Source of the DNA: Streptomyces griseoaurantiacus
Lineage (GTDB): Bacteria; Actinomycetota; Actinomycetes; Streptomycetales; Streptomycetaceae
Length of the DNA stretch: 64,000 bases
Assembly (NCBI GenBank): GCA_014656015.1
Contig: BNBP01000002.1
Span: forward strand, 236,701 to 300,700
Reading direction: 5' to 3'
Below are positions 44,481 to 54,117 of the stretch, piece by piece; the first letter of the stretch is position 1; every line of letters starts with the position of its first letter. The notes beneath the pieces are model-generated. The model saw nothing but the letters and a program-made list of their open reading frames with translations. It made no database searches and was not told where the DNA came from. A program made the position numbers and the translations under genes.

Positions 44481-45308
44481 ATGCCCGAAGGCGACACCGT
44501 CCATCAGGCCGCGGCCCGGCTGCACACCGCCCTCGCGGGCAGGCGGCTGACCCGGTTCGACCTCCGCGTCCCCCGGTTCGCCACCTCCGACCTCACCGGC
44601 CACACCGTCCTGGACGTCACCCCCCGCGGCAAGCACCTGCTCACCCGCATCGAGGGCGGCTACACCCTCCACTCCCATCTGCGCATGGACGGCGCGTGGA
44701 AGCTGTACGCGCCCGGCAAGCGCTGGACCGGCGGCCCCGCCCACCAGATCCGCGCGATCCTCGGCACCGAGGAGCGCACGGCCGTCGGCTACCGCCTGCC
44801 CGTCCTCGAGCTCCTGCGCACCGAGGACGAGTCCCGCGCGGTGGGCCATCTGGGCCCGGACCTGCTCGGCCCCGACTGGGACCCGGACACGGCCCTCGCC
44901 CACCTCCTGCGCGAGCCCACGCGCCCCCTCGGCGAGGCCCTGCTCGACCAGCGCAATCTCGCCGGCATCGGCAATGTCTTCAAGAGCGAGCTGTGCTTCC
45001 TGCTGCGGGCCACCCCCTGGCTCCCGCTGGGCGAGCTGCCCCCCGGTCACCTCGCCGCGCTGCCCGCGCTCGCGCGGAAGGTCCTGGAGGCCAACCGCGA
45101 GCGCCCCGTCCGCAACACCACCGGCCGCCGCGAGCAGCCCCTGTTCGTGTACGGCCGCGCGGGACGGCCCTGTCTGCGCTGCGGCACCCGCATCCGGCTG
45201 GCCGACCAGGGCGACGGCTCCCGCGAGCGGCCCACGTACTGGTGCCCCGTGTGCCAATCGGGCCCGGCGCCCGCCCCCGCTCCCCGTACGGTCACTCGGC
45301 GCTCGTAG
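44481..45308 (+). CDS. nei: Fpg/Nei-family DNA glycosylase (endonuclease VIII-like)
   Basis: Base-excision repair enzyme removing oxidised pyrimidines, 275 residues. MPEGDTVHQAA gives catalytic Pro2 (after Met removal) and Glu3. LHSHLRMDGAWKLY, the helix-two-turn-helix GEALLDQRNLAGIGNVFKSELCF, and a C-terminal zinc finger with Cys-x2-Cys (CLRC) and Cys-x2-Cys (CPVC) are intact. ATG at 44481. Follows lhr by 212 bp of C/G-rich sequence with no gene. Confidence 0.94.
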   Translation: MPEGDTVHQAAARLHTALAGRRLTRFDLRVPRFATSDLTGHTVLDVTPRGKHLLTRIEGGYTLHSHLRMDGAWKLYAPGKRWTGGPAHQIRAILGTEERTAVGYRLPVLELLRTEDESRAVGHLGPDLLGPDWDPDTALAHLLREPTRPLGEALLDQRNLAGIGNVFKSELCFLLRATPWLPLGELPPGHLAALPALARKVLEANRERPVRNTTGRREQPLFVYGRAGRPCLRCGTRIRLADQGDGSRERPTYWCPVCQSGPAPAPAPRTVTRRS

Positions 45309-45597
45309 AGGGTCCTGCCTCCCCCTCGGCCGTGCGGCGGCCCGGCTCCCCCTCGTCACGCCGCCGCACGGCCGATGCCCAGCCTCCGCCACCGCCAGGG
45401 TTCCCCCCATCGGTCCGGCCCGCCGCGCGGGCCTTCGGCACACAGTGCACCGGCAGCAGGCTGAGCCCCCACCCCCCGGTGGCGACCGCCCCCTCCAGCA
45501 GTCCCGGTTCGGGTGCCAGGACGAGCCGCAGCAGTCCCCACCACCACAGCCCGCCGAGCGCCAGCGCCACCCCCCAGCGCGCCGCGCGCCCGGTCAT
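45292..45597 (-). CDS. Small membrane protein, function unknown
   Basis: 101 residues from ATG at 45597 (AGGTGG upstream), overlapping the end of the convergent nei gene by 17 bp. One or two hydrophobic helices (RWGVALALGGLWWWGLLRLVL and GGWGLSLLPVHCVP), then a Gly/Arg/Glu-rich tail. The first 55 residues look like a conserved short Streptomyces protein. The tail has the look of unconstrained sequence. Confidence 0.5.
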   Translation of the reverse strand: MTGRAARWGVALALGGLWWWGLLRLVLAPEPGLLEGAVATGGWGLSLLPVHCVPKARAAGRTDGGNPGGGGGWASAVRRRDEGEPGRRTAEGEAGPSTSAE

Positions 45598-45834
45598 GGC
45601 CGCCACCTGCCGCCAGACGCTAGCCGCCCGTCACACGGGAGGGGGAGGGCGCACCGACGGCACACGGGCGCACCGCCACGGCCGGTCGTGCCGTCACCGC
45701 ACACCCACGGTGCGCGCACGGCACCTCCCGCACCGGTCGGGTCCGTCCGGATCATCCCTCCACCTTGACCGCCCAGCCGTACCCCGGCAAACGCACCCGC
45801 GCGCCGGGCGGCCGAGCGCCATGGCATGCGAAAA

Positions 45835-45878
45835 CCCCGGTGGGGAGTTCCGTACTGAACCGGAACTCCCCACCGGGG
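45835..45878 (-). terminator. clgR terminator
   Basis: Perfect 18-bp stem (45835-45852 with 45861-45878), 8-nt loop, and a TTTT run on the minus strand (45831-45834), 26 bp past the clgR stop. One of the most typical intrinsic terminators in the window. Confidence 0.92.
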
Positions 45879-45904
45879 CTCGTCATGTCGCGCGGGACAG
45901 CGCG

Positions 45905-46282
45905 TCAGGCGGCGACCACGTCCACCGCTTCGCTGGGTGCCTTGATCGTGACCCGTTCCGGCGGGACGCCGGCGACGGACACGGAATTGAGCATGGGACG
46001 ACGCACCGAAGCGGGCACCGGTTCGGTGACCGCGGCCGACGCCGCCAGCTCGGCGAGCGCGAGTTCGTCACTCACCTCGCGCATCAACTCGGACATCCGT
46101 ACGTCCAACGCGTCGCAGATCGCGGAGAGCAGTTCGGAGGAAGCCTCCTTCTGCCCCCGCTCCACCTCGGAGAGATAACCGAGCGAGACTCGGGCGGAGG
46201 AGGAGACTTCGCGCAGAGTACGGCCCTGGCGCTGGCGCTGCCGACGCAGCACGTCACCCAGTAGGCGACGGAGCAGAATCAT
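45905..46282 (-). CDS. clgR: Transcriptional regulator ClgR
   Basis: XRE-type helix-turn-helix activator of clp and lon protease genes in actinobacteria, 125 residues. The domain [20 protein letters not shown] and [20 protein letters not shown] covers about 5-70. The C-terminus ends VDVVAA. A terminal Ala-Ala in ClgR and PopR is known to mark them for ClpP-dependent removal. ATG at 46282 with AGGAGGGAG upstream. Last in line after rimO-pgsA-cinA, separated from cinA by 109 bp that may hold its own promoter. I saw no ClgR-type GTTCGC site there. Confidence 0.92.
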   Translation of the reverse strand: MILLRRLLGDVLRRQRQRQGRTLREVSSSARVSLGYLSEVERGQKEASSELLSAICDALDVRMSELMREVSDELALAELAASAAVTEPVPASVRRPMLNSVSVAGVPPERVTIKAPSEAVDVVAA

Positions 46283-46391
46283 CGGTGGCTCCCTCCTCGG
46301 ACCGCGTAACCGCATCCTTCACGCCCCACCGTACCGCCTCGCGCCGCGGCCGTGCGGGGAGCGCTGTCGTGTTCACTCAGGGCTGCAAACA

Positions 46392-46937
46392 TCAAGTCCC
46401 CCCGTTCCGTTCCGTATCCTGTGCCCGCTCATTCCCGGTCTGTTCGCCCGCGAGCTCCTCCAGGAGGAGTGCGAGTACGCTCCGTACACTCTCCATACGA
46501 ATTTCCGTACGGTCACCGTTCAACCGCAGCGACACCACTTTCTCGCCACCAGGTTCTCCGAAAACTGTCTCGAAGGGGCCGTCGACGGCCACGTAGACCG
46601 TGCCGACAGGTTGTCCGTCCTGGGGTTCGGGGCCGGCCACACCGGTCGTGGCGATTCCCCAGTCCGCGCCCAGCAGTCGGCGTACGCCGGCCGCCATCTG
46701 GGCCGCGACCTGCGGATCCACCGCACCGCGTTCGGCCAGTAGGGTGCCCTCGACTCCGAGGACGTCCCGCTTCACGTCGGTGGCGTACGCGGTGACCGAA
46801 CCGCGGAAGGCCTTCGAGGCCCCCGGCACGGACGCGATCTCCGCGGCCACCAGACCGCCGGTCAGCGACTCGGCGACGGCGAGCGTCTCGCCCCTCACCG
46901 TGAGTAGTCGCAGCACTTCGGCGGCCCCGGACGTCAC
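46392..46937 (-). CDS. CinA C-terminal domain / nicotinamide-nucleotide amidase PncC
   Basis: 181 residues, only the C-terminal (PncC) half of CinA, which deamidates NMN. Signatures: LTVRGETLAVAESLTGGLVAAEI, FRGSVTAYATDVKRDVLGV, GIATTGVAGPEPQDGQPVGTVYVAV. GTG start overlaps the pgsA stop by four bases (GTGA). The N-terminal molybdopterin-like domain of full CinA is absent, which is usual in Streptomyces. Confidence 0.93.
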   Translation of the reverse strand: MTSGAAEVLRLLTVRGETLAVAESLTGGLVAAEIASVPGASKAFRGSVTAYATDVKRDVLGVEGTLLAERGAVDPQVAAQMAAGVRRLLGADWGIATTGVAGPEPQDGQPVGTVYVAVDGPFETVFGEPGGEKVVSLRLNGDRTEIRMESVRSVLALLLEELAGEQTGNERAQDTERNGGT

Positions 46938-47740
46938 CCTCGCGCCTCTTCCAACGCGGCCCGGCGCTCGGCGATTCCCCGGCGGCGCAGCACAATGGCC
47001 TGTCTCACGTAGTCGAGCCCGGTCACCACCGTCAGAACGACCGCCGCGGCCATCACCCAGAACCGCAGGGAGGCGAGCCATCCGGTGAGGACGAGCACGT
47101 ACATGCCGACGGCCACGCCCTGAGTGAGGGTCTTCAGCTTGCCGCCGCGGCTCGCGGGGATGACGCCGTAGCGGATGACGAGGAATCTCAGCAGGGTGAT
47201 GCCGAGTTCGCGGCCGAGGATGACCGCCGTCACCCACCAGGGCAGGTCGCCGAGGGCGGACAGGCAGATGAGTGCCGCTCCCATGATCGCCTTGTCCGCG
47301 ATGGGATCGGCGATCTTGCCGAAGTCGGTGACCAGGTCGTACGTACGCGCGAGGTGCCCGTCGAACAGGTCCGTGATCATGGCGACGGCGAAGGCCGCCC
47401 AGGCGAAGGAGCGCCAGGCCGGGTCGTGGCCGCCGTTCCCGAGCATCAGCGCGACGAAGCCCGGCACGAGGAGCAGGCGGAGCATGGTGAGCAGGTTGGC
47501 CACGTTCCAGACGCTCGCCTGGTCGACCGCCGCGGCGCCGATCTTCCCGCCCCGCACCGCCCGCGCGCCCTCACGCGGCCCGGCCCCGGGCTGCACGGCC
47601 GTGGTCCCCTCGCCCGCACCGGAGTCCCGCACGCTCGCGCGCGCGACATCCGCCGCCGTCGCTCCGGGGGCCTCGGAGGCGGGAGCCGTCCCACGGGCGC
47701 CGGAAGGGCCGCCCGCCGCGGATGCCGGGACTCCGGTCAT
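46934..47740 (-). CDS. pgsA: CDP-diacylglycerol--glycerol-3-phosphate 3-phosphatidyltransferase
   Basis: Membrane enzyme of phosphatidylglycerol synthesis, 268 residues. The CDP-alcohol phosphotransferase motif D-G-x2-A-R-x8-G-x3-D-x3-D is intact in [20 protein letters not shown] and the ADPIADK that follows it. Five or six transmembrane helices. An Ala/Gly-rich cytoplasmic head of about 70 residues precedes them. ATG at 47740 has AAGGAGG seven bases upstream and overlaps the rimO stop (ATGA). Confidence 0.93.
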   Translation of the reverse strand: MTGVPASAAGGPSGARGTAPASEAPGATAADVARASVRDSGAGEGTTAVQPGAGPREGARAVRGGKIGAAAVDQASVWNVANLLTMLRLLLVPGFVALMLGNGGHDPAWRSFAWAAFAVAMITDLFDGHLARTYDLVTDFGKIADPIADKAIMGAALICLSALGDLPWWVTAVILGRELGITLLRFLVIRYGVIPASRGGKLKTLTQGVAVGMYVLVLTGWLASLRFWVMAAAVVLTVVTGLDYVRQAIVLRRRGIAERRAALEEARG

Positions 47741-49206
47741 CTGCCCGCCTCCTTGGTACATCCCGGGGAGCCCGGGAGCGGCTCGGCCACCAGGTCGACG
47801 CCCTCGGCCCCGACCACCTTCGCCTCGACCATACGGCCGGCGTCCAGACCCTCGCCGCCCGTCAGCCGCACCTGGCCGTCCGTCTCGGGCGCCTGGTGCG
47901 CGGCGCGGCCGTGCACGCCGTCCTCGTCGACGGACTCCACGAGCACGTGCACGGTCGATCCGAGGCGCTCGTCGGCGCGCTGCGCGACCAGTTCCTCCGC
48001 GAGCCGGGAGACCCGGTCCAGCCGCTCGGCCACGGTGTCCGCGTCGAGCTTGTTCTCGTACGTGGCGGCTTCCGTGCCGTCCTCGTCGGAGTACCCGAAG
48101 ACGCCGATCGCATCCAGGCGGGCGCCGTTCAGGAATCTCTCCAGTTCGGCGAGGTCGGCCTCCGACTCGCCGGGGAAGCCCACGATGAAGTTGGAGCGCA
48201 CACCGGCCTCGGGGGCCTTGTTCCTGATGGTGTCGAGCAGTTCCAGGAAGCGGTCGGTGTCGCCGAAGCGCCGCATCGCGCGCAGCACGCCGGGCGCGGA
48301 GTGCTGGAAGGAGAGGTCGAAGTAGGGGGCGACCTTGGGGGTGGAGGTCAGCACGTCGATCAGGCCGGGGCGCATCTCGGCGGGCTGGAGGTAGCTGACG
48401 CGCACCCGCTCGATGCCGTCGACCTCGGCGAGTTCGGGCAGCAGGGACTCCAGGAGCCGGATGTCGCCGAGGTCCTTGCCGTAGGAGGTGTTGTTCTCGG
48501 AGACGAGCATGACCTCCTTGACGCCCTGCTCGGCCAGCCAGCGCGTCTCGTTCAGCACGTCGCTCGGGCGGCGGGAGATGAAGGAGCCGCGGAAGGAGGG
48601 GATGGCGCAGAAGGAGCAGCGGCGGTCGCAGCCGGAGGCGAGCTTCACGGAGGCGACCGGCGCGCCGCCGAGCCGGCGGCGCAGCGGTGCCCGCGGCCCG
48701 GAGGCGGGGGCGAGACCTTCGGGGAGGTCGACGGGGCCGTGCCCGGGGAGGGCGACGGCGGTGCCGGCCTCCTGGCGCTCGGCGGGGCTGATCGGCAGCA
48801 GCTTGCGCCGGTCGCGCGGGGTGTGCGCGGCGTGGATGCCGCCGGAGAGGATGGTCTGCAGGCGGTCGGAGATGTCGGCGTAGTCGTCGAAGCCGAGGAC
48901 GCCGTCGGCCTCGGGCAGGGCCTCGGCGAGTTCCTTGCCGTACCGCTCGGCCATGCAGCCGACGGCCACGACGGCCCGGGTTCTGCCGTGGTCCTTGAGG
49001 TCGTTGGCCTCGAGGAGGGCGTCGACGGAGTCCTTCTTGGCGGCGTCGACGAATCCGCAGGTGTTGACGACGGCGACGTCCGCGTCCTCGGCGTCCTCTA
49101 CGAGCTGCCAGCCGTCCGCCTCCAAACGGCCTGCGAGCTCCTCCGAGTCCACCTCGTTACGGGCGCAGCCGAGAGTGACGAGTGCGACGGTACGGCGTTC
49201 AGGCAT
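47737..49206 (-). CDS. rimO: Ribosomal protein S12 methylthiotransferase
   Basis: Radical SAM enzyme adding a methylthio group to an Asp of ribosomal protein S12. 489 residues. Auxiliary-cluster cysteines Cys14 ([13 protein letters not shown]), Cys50 (NTCGF) and Cys84 (GCMAER). SAM cluster Cys193-x3-Cys197-x2-Cys200 (CDRRCSFC). C-terminal TRAM domain. [12 protein letters not shown] separates it from MiaB. ATG at 49206 lacks an SD, and TAGTCT seven bases upstream suggests a leaderless transcript. First gene of the coupled rimO-pgsA-cinA operon. Confidence 0.95.
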   Translation of the reverse strand: MPERRTVALVTLGCARNEVDSEELAGRLEADGWQLVEDAEDADVAVVNTCGFVDAAKKDSVDALLEANDLKDHGRTRAVVAVGCMAERYGKELAEALPEADGVLGFDDYADISDRLQTILSGGIHAAHTPRDRRKLLPISPAERQEAGTAVALPGHGPVDLPEGLAPASGPRAPLRRRLGGAPVASVKLASGCDRRCSFCAIPSFRGSFISRRPSDVLNETRWLAEQGVKEVMLVSENNTSYGKDLGDIRLLESLLPELAEVDGIERVRVSYLQPAEMRPGLIDVLTSTPKVAPYFDLSFQHSAPGVLRAMRRFGDTDRFLELLDTIRNKAPEAGVRSNFIVGFPGESEADLAELERFLNGARLDAIGVFGYSDEDGTEAATYENKLDADTVAERLDRVSRLAEELVAQRADERLGSTVHVLVESVDEDGVHGRAAHQAPETDGQVRLTGGEGLDAGRMVEAKVVGAEGVDLVAEPLPGSPGCTKEAGR

Positions 49207-49318
49207 GGGCTCAAGACTACTTCGTCCCGCCGACATCCCACGTCGACGGGGTTGGCCCTGTCGGTACCCCCTTGCCGGATCCTCCCGGCCCGGGTGGGGC
49301 GCCGCGGACCCGGCCCGG

Positions 49319-50221
49319 TCATCCGGCCTCGGGGTCGCCCTTGGTGTAGGTCAGCCGCTGGACCTGGCCGGCCCGGAAATCGTCCTTGATCTCCTTGCCG
49401 TTGACGTGGAGCCGTACCGCGCCCGCATCGCCGAGGACGAGGTCGACCCGCTCCTTGTCCTGGAAGGTCTGCGAGTCGCCCTTCTCCAGGGTGCCGTCGA
49501 AGAGGGTGCGGCCGTTGTGGTCCTTGGCCGATATCCAGCTCCGGCCGTCGGTGGCGCTCACCTTGACGGTCACCTTGTCCTGCGGGGCCGCCGCGATGGC
49601 GCTGTCCGTGGGGTCGGGCTTGGGGTCGGCGGGCTTGCCGGACTTGGGGGTGGCGGACTTGGCGGGCTTGCTCGCGGTGGCGGTGGCCCCGCCGGCGACC
49701 TTGGCCTCGGTGCCGCCCTCGTCGTCACCGCCGCTGAACAGGGTGAAGCCGACGAAGCCGATGACCGCGACGATCGCGGCGACCATGGCAGCGGTCCAGT
49801 TGGGCCCGCGGCGTTCGGGGCGGATCCGCTCGGCCTCGAAGAGCGGGGCGGCCGGGGTCGGCGCGGGGCGCCCGCCGTGTTCCTCGGCGAACTGCTCGAG
49901 CAGGGGTCCGGGATCGAGGTGGACGGCGCGCGCCAGGGTGCGCAGGTGCCCGCGCGCGTAGACGTCGCCGCCGCAGGGCGCGAAGTCGTCCCGCTCGATC
50001 GCGTGCACGATGGTGGTGCGCACCCGGGTGGCGTTGCTTATCTCGTCGACGGTCAGACCGGCGTCGATGCGTGCCCTGCGCAGGGCGGTGCCGATCGAGG
50101 GACGGTCGGCGGCACGGGTGGCCTCGTGGTCGTCGCCGGAACCGCCCTCGCCGAAGGATGCGTCTTCGACCGGGCGTGCGTCCTTGGAGGGGTTGTCGTC
50201 AGGGGAGTTGCCGATGGACAC
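49319..50221 (-). CDS. RodZ-like helix-turn-helix membrane protein
   Basis: 300 residues from GTG at 50221, supported by AAAGG seven bases upstream. Cytoplasmic HTH_25 domain ([20 protein letters not shown], then [13 protein letters not shown] and [17 protein letters not shown]), a single transmembrane helix ([21 protein letters not shown]), a Lys/Pro/Ala linker and a C-terminal DUF4115 beta domain ([18 protein letters not shown] to the end). In rods RodZ links MreB to the wall. In Streptomyces the role is less clear. Between ftsK and rimO. Confidence 0.88.
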   Translation of the reverse strand: MSIGNSPDDNPSKDARPVEDASFGEGGSGDDHEATRAADRPSIGTALRRARIDAGLTVDEISNATRVRTTIVHAIERDDFAPCGGDVYARGHLRTLARAVHLDPGPLLEQFAEEHGGRPAPTPAAPLFEAERIRPERRGPNWTAAMVAAIVAVIGFVGFTLFSGGDDEGGTEAKVAGGATATASKPAKSATPKSGKPADPKPDPTDSAIAAAPQDKVTVKVSATDGRSWISAKDHNGRTLFDGTLEKGDSQTFQDKERVDLVLGDAGAVRLHVNGKEIKDDFRAGQVQRLTYTKGDPEAG

Positions 50222-50415
50222 GGGGGCGCCTTTCGAGGGTGTAGCCACCTGTGCTGGAAGCTCAGTCTAGGGGGGGTGCGAAAGGGTGGGGCAACCGGGC
50301 GGTAGGACTTTGTACGCCATCGGAATGGCCGGTCGTCCCGACGCCGGGAGGTCTTTCCTACCCCCCTCAACTTGACGTACGCGCAAGGAGAAGGGTTGCT
50401 CACGGATCACTTACG

Positions 50416-50447
50416 GGTGGGTCACGTTCCCGTTGCCGTGACCCACC
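50416..50447 (-). terminator. ftsK terminator
   Basis: Perfect 11-bp stem ggtgggtcacg/cgtgacccacc, 10-nt loop, 13 nt past the ftsK stop. The rest of 50222-50460 is the leader of the RodZ-like gene. Confidence 0.75.
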
Positions 50448-50460
50448 GTGGCACCCCGTC

Positions 50461-53247
50461 CTACTCCCCGCTCTCCCCGCGGATCACCGCGAGCACGCCG
50501 TCCAGTTCGTCCGCCTTCACGAGGACGTCGCGCGCCTTGGAGCCCTCGCTCGGGCCGACGATGTTGCGCGACTCCATGAGGTCCATCAGCCGGCCCGCCT
50601 TGGCGAAGCCGACGCGCAGCTTGCGCTGGAGCATGGACGTGGATCCGAACTGGGTGGAGACGACCAGCTCGGCCGCCTGGCAGAGCAGGTCGAGGTCGTC
50701 GCCGATGTCCTCGTCGATCTCCTTCTTCTGCTTGCTGCCGACGGTGACGTCGTCCCTGAAGACGGGCGCCATCTGGTCCTTGCAGTGCCGTACGACGGCC
50801 GCGACCTCCTCCTCGGTGACGAAGGCGCCCTGCATGCGGGTGGGCTTGTTCGCGCCCATCGGCAGGAAGAGCCCGTCACCCTTGCCGATCAGCTTCTCGG
50901 CGCCGGGCTGGTCGAGGATGACGCGGGAGTCGGCGAGGGAGGAGGTGGCGAAGGCGAGCCGCGAGGGCACGTTCGCCTTGATCAGACCGGTGACGACGTC
51001 GACGGAGGGCCGCTGGGTGGCGAGCACCAGGTGGATGCCGGCCGCGCGGGCGAGCTGGGTGATCCGCACGATGGCGTCCTCGACGTCCCGGGGCGCGACC
51101 ATCATCAGGTCGGCCAGCTCGTCGACGATCACCAGCAGGTACGGGTAGGGCTGCAGCTCGCGCTCGCTGCCCTCGGGCGGCTTGACCTTCCCCTCGCGCA
51201 CCGCCCGGTTGAAGTCGTCGATGTGCCGGTAGCCGTAGGCGGCGAGGTCGTCGTAGCGCAGGTCCATCTCGCGCACGACCCACTGCAGTGCCTCGGCGGC
51301 CCGCTTGGGGTTGGTGATGATCGGCGTGATCAGGTGCGGAATGCCCTCGTAGGCGGTCAGTTCGACGCGCTTGGGGTCGACGAGGATCATCCGCACGTCC
51401 TCGGGCGTCGCCCGCATCATCACCGAGGTGATGAGGCAGTTGATGCACGAGGACTTGCCGGAGCCGGTGGCGCCGGCGACCAGCATGTGCGGCATCTTCG
51501 CCAGGGAGTGCATCACGTAGCCGCCCTCGACGTCCTTGCCGAAGGCGACCAGCATCGGGTCGTCGTCCTCCGCGGACTCCGCGAGCCGGAGCACGTCGCC
51601 GAGGTTGACCATCTCCCGGTCCGTGTTGGGGATTTCGATGCCGACCGCGGACTTCCCGGGAATGGGACTGATGATCCGCACGTCCGGACTGGCGACCGCG
51701 TACGCGATGTTCTTGGCGAGCGCGGTGATCCGCTCCACCTTGACGGCGGGGCCGAGGGCGACCTCGTACCGGGTGACCGTGGGACCGCGGGTGAAGCCGG
51801 TGACGCGGGCGTCGACCTTGAACTCGGTGAAGACATTGGTCAGGGCGGCCACTATGGCGTCGTTGGCCGCACTGCGGGACTTCCCCGGCCCGCCCCGCTC
51901 CAGCAGGTCCAGAGCGGGCAGCGCGTAGGTGATGTCGCCGGCGAGCTGCAGTTGTTCGGCGCGCGGCGGCAGTTCGCGGGGTTCCTGCGGGGACCTCTTG
52001 GTGAGGTCGGGGACGGCGGCGTCGTTCGGCGGCTGGGGAGCTTTGCCGGCCGGAAGCCGGTCCTGCCTCGGCTTCGCGTCGACGGGCTCCTTGGTGCGCG
52101 CGGCCGGAACGGGAGTGGTCTCCTCGTACGGCTCGCGGGGACCGCCGACGCCCTGGGTGAGGTCGGCGACGACCGGGGAGGGCGGCATGCCGTGCAGGAC
52201 GGCGCCGTCGAGGGCGGCGGCCGCCGCCGCGGCGACGTCCACCGCGTCCATCGGGCGGCGCATGTCGGGCTGCGGCACGGCGGAACGCCTGGGGCGGCCG
52301 CGCCGCTTGGCGAGCGCCTCCTCCTCGGCCTCGGCCGGGCCCTGCGAGGCGGGGGCGGACCGGCGCCTGCGGGGGCGTGCGGGCACCTCGTCACGCCACT
52401 GCTCCTCGTACCGGCCCTCCGCGTACGCCCCTTCGGCTCCTTCGGCCGCGTCCATCGGGTCGACGAGGTCGTCCTCCGGGTCGGCCAGGATGCCGAGCTT
52501 GATCCCGAGCAGCCGCAGCCGCTGCGGGATCGCGGTCACCGGCGTCGCCGTCACCACGAGCAGCCCGAAGAACGTGAGCAGCACGAGCAGCGGCACGGCC
52601 AGGACCTCGCCCAGCATGTACGTCAGCGGAGTCGCCGCCCCCCAGCCGATGAGGCCGCCGGCGTCCCTTATCGCCTGCATGCCGCCGCTGCGGGCGGGCG
52701 AGCCGCAGGCGATGTGGACCTGGCCGAGCACCCCGATGGCGAGCGCGGACAGGCCGATGACGATACGGCCGTTGGCCTCCGGCTTCTCGGGATGCAGGAT
52801 CAGGCGCACCGCGACCGCGCCGAGCAGTATCGGCACGAGCAGGTCCAGCCGCCCGAAGGCACCGGTCACCAGGATCTCGACCAGGTCGCCGACCGGACCC
52901 CGCAGGTTGGCCCAGGTGCCGGCGGCCACGATCAGCGCGAGCGAGAGGAGGAGCAGCGCGACGCCGTCCTTGCGGTGCGCCGGGTCGAGTCCCTTGGCGC
53001 CCCGCCCTATGCCGCGGAAGAGGGCGCCGACGGCGTGCGCGAGACCGAGCCAGAGGGCGCGCACGAGCCGGTACACGCCCGCGGTCGGGCTGGGGGCCGC
53101 CGCGGGCGCGGGCTTCTTCGCCGGGACCTTCTTGGCGGGCGCCTTCTTCGCCGCGGCCCTTTTCGCGACGGCCTTCTTCGCCGGAGCCTTCGCGGGAGCG
53201 ACCGCCTTCTTCGCGGGCGGCTTCTTGGCTGCGGGACGTGGGGCCAT
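50461..53247 (-). CDS. ftsK: DNA translocase FtsK/SpoIIIE
   Basis: 928 residues. Septal DNA pump moving chromosome ends out of closing sporulation septa. A Lys/Ala/Pro-rich N-terminal tail of about 55 residues with PAKKA repeats is followed by four transmembrane helices (about 95-245), a linker, the RecA-like motor with Walker A GATGSGKSS (about 590-600) and Walker B LLVIVDELADLMM, then the gamma DNA-orienting domain (LLCQAAELVVSTQFGSTSML). ATG at 53247 has no SD. TAATCT eight bases upstream suggests a leaderless message. Confidence 0.96.
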   Translation of the reverse strand: MAPRPAAKKPPAKKAVAPAKAPAKKAVAKRAAAKKAPAKKVPAKKPAPAAAPSPTAGVYRLVRALWLGLAHAVGALFRGIGRGAKGLDPAHRKDGVALLLLSLALIVAAGTWANLRGPVGDLVEILVTGAFGRLDLLVPILLGAVAVRLILHPEKPEANGRIVIGLSALAIGVLGQVHIACGSPARSGGMQAIRDAGGLIGWGAATPLTYMLGEVLAVPLLVLLTFFGLLVVTATPVTAIPQRLRLLGIKLGILADPEDDLVDPMDAAEGAEGAYAEGRYEEQWRDEVPARPRRRRSAPASQGPAEAEEEALAKRRGRPRRSAVPQPDMRRPMDAVDVAAAAAAALDGAVLHGMPPSPVVADLTQGVGGPREPYEETTPVPAARTKEPVDAKPRQDRLPAGKAPQPPNDAAVPDLTKRSPQEPRELPPRAEQLQLAGDITYALPALDLLERGGPGKSRSAANDAIVAALTNVFTEFKVDARVTGFTRGPTVTRYEVALGPAVKVERITALAKNIAYAVASPDVRIISPIPGKSAVGIEIPNTDREMVNLGDVLRLAESAEDDDPMLVAFGKDVEGGYVMHSLAKMPHMLVAGATGSGKSSCINCLITSVMMRATPEDVRMILVDPKRVELTAYEGIPHLITPIITNPKRAAEALQWVVREMDLRYDDLAAYGYRHIDDFNRAVREGKVKPPEGSERELQPYPYLLVIVDELADLMMVAPRDVEDAIVRITQLARAAGIHLVLATQRPSVDVVTGLIKANVPSRLAFATSSLADSRVILDQPGAEKLIGKGDGLFLPMGANKPTRMQGAFVTEEEVAAVVRHCKDQMAPVFRDDVTVGSKQKKEIDEDIGDDLDLLCQAAELVVSTQFGSTSMLQRKLRVGFAKAGRLMDLMESRNIVGPSEGSKARDVLVKADELDGVLAVIRGESGE

Positions 53248-53415
53248 GGGTGTGAGATTACCGTCGGAGACGGCAATGGACACGTGTGCCCACGGCTTCA
53301 CCCGTTCGTGTCGCCCGTACCGGCAGGCCCTGCTGACACGGGATCACCATCCGTCCGGCGGGCGGTGCGGCCGCCGACGGGCGCCCCGCCCTCCGGCAGT
53401 CGCGTCCACCGGACG

Positions 53416-54117
53416 CTACGACACCGCCGTCGGTCCGCCGGAGGCGCCGGGTTCCAGCGCGTCCAGGGCGCGGCGCAGCCCCGTCAGCTTGCGTTCCAGA
53501 TGAGCGGCGGTGGCCACCGCCGCCGCGTCGGCCGACTCGTCGTCGAGTTGCTTGGACAGCGCCTCGGCCTGTTCCTCGACCGCCGCAAGGCGCGCGGAGA
53601 GTTCGGCGAGGATGCCGGCCGCCTCCTTGCTGTCGCCGACCACGTCCTTGCCGGTTCCGCCACTGCCGTTGCTGCCGCCGTTCCCCTCCAACTGGAGGCG
53701 CAGCAGCGCGGCCTGCTCCTTGAGCTGGCAGTTCTTCATGTAGAGCTCGACGAAGACCGAGACCTTCGCGCGCAGCACCCACGGGTCGAACGGCTTGGAG
53801 ATGTAGTCCACCGCGCCCGCCGCGTATCCGCGGAAGGTGTGGTGCGGCCCGTGGTTGATCGCGGTGAGGAAGATGATCGGGATGTCCCGGGTCCGCTCCC
53901 GCCGCTTGATGTGCGCGGCGGTCTCGAAACCGTCCATGCCCGGCATCTGGACGTCCAGCAGAATGACCGCGAAGTCGTCCGTCAGCAGCGCCTTGAGCGC
54001 TTCCTCCCCGGACGATGCCCGCACCAGCGTCTGATCGAGCGCGGAGAGGATGGCCTCCAGCGCCAGCAGATTCTCCGGCCGGTCATCGACCAGGAGGATC
54101 TTGGCCTTCTGCACCAT
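53416..54117 (-). CDS. osaB: Response regulator OsaB-like
   Basis: 233 residues. Receiver domain with Asp11-Asp12, phospho-acceptor Asp55 (ILLDVQMPGMDG), Thr in FLTAIN and Lys in ISKPFDP. There is no DNA-binding domain. A C-terminal coiled coil (LKEQAALLRLQLEG, ILAELSARLAAVEEQAEALSKQL) suggests protein contacts. ATG at 54117 with GAGGAGGG upstream. Directly downstream of osaA on the same strand, matching the osmoadaptation pair OsaA-OsaB of S. coelicolor. Confidence 0.9.
   Translation of the reverse strand: MVQKAKILLVDDRPENLLALEAILSALDQTLVRASSGEEALKALLTDDFAVILLDVQMPGMDGFETAAHIKRRERTRDIPIIFLTAINHGPHHTFRGYAAGAVDYISKPFDPWVLRAKVSVFVELYMKNCQLKEQAALLRLQLEGNGGSNGSGGTGKDVVGDSKEAAGILAELSARLAAVEEQAEALSKQLDDESADAAAVATAAHLERKLTGLRRALDALEPGASGGPTAVS

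Noticed and set aside
45594..45827. 77-codon minus-strand reading with four cysteines upstream of the small membrane protein
   Set aside because: No SD, no family resemblance, Gly/Arg-rich composition typical of translated noncoding GC-rich DNA.
46283..46391. ClgR self-binding site
   Set aside because: GTTCAC near 46369 does not continue into the N5-GCG half of the known motif.
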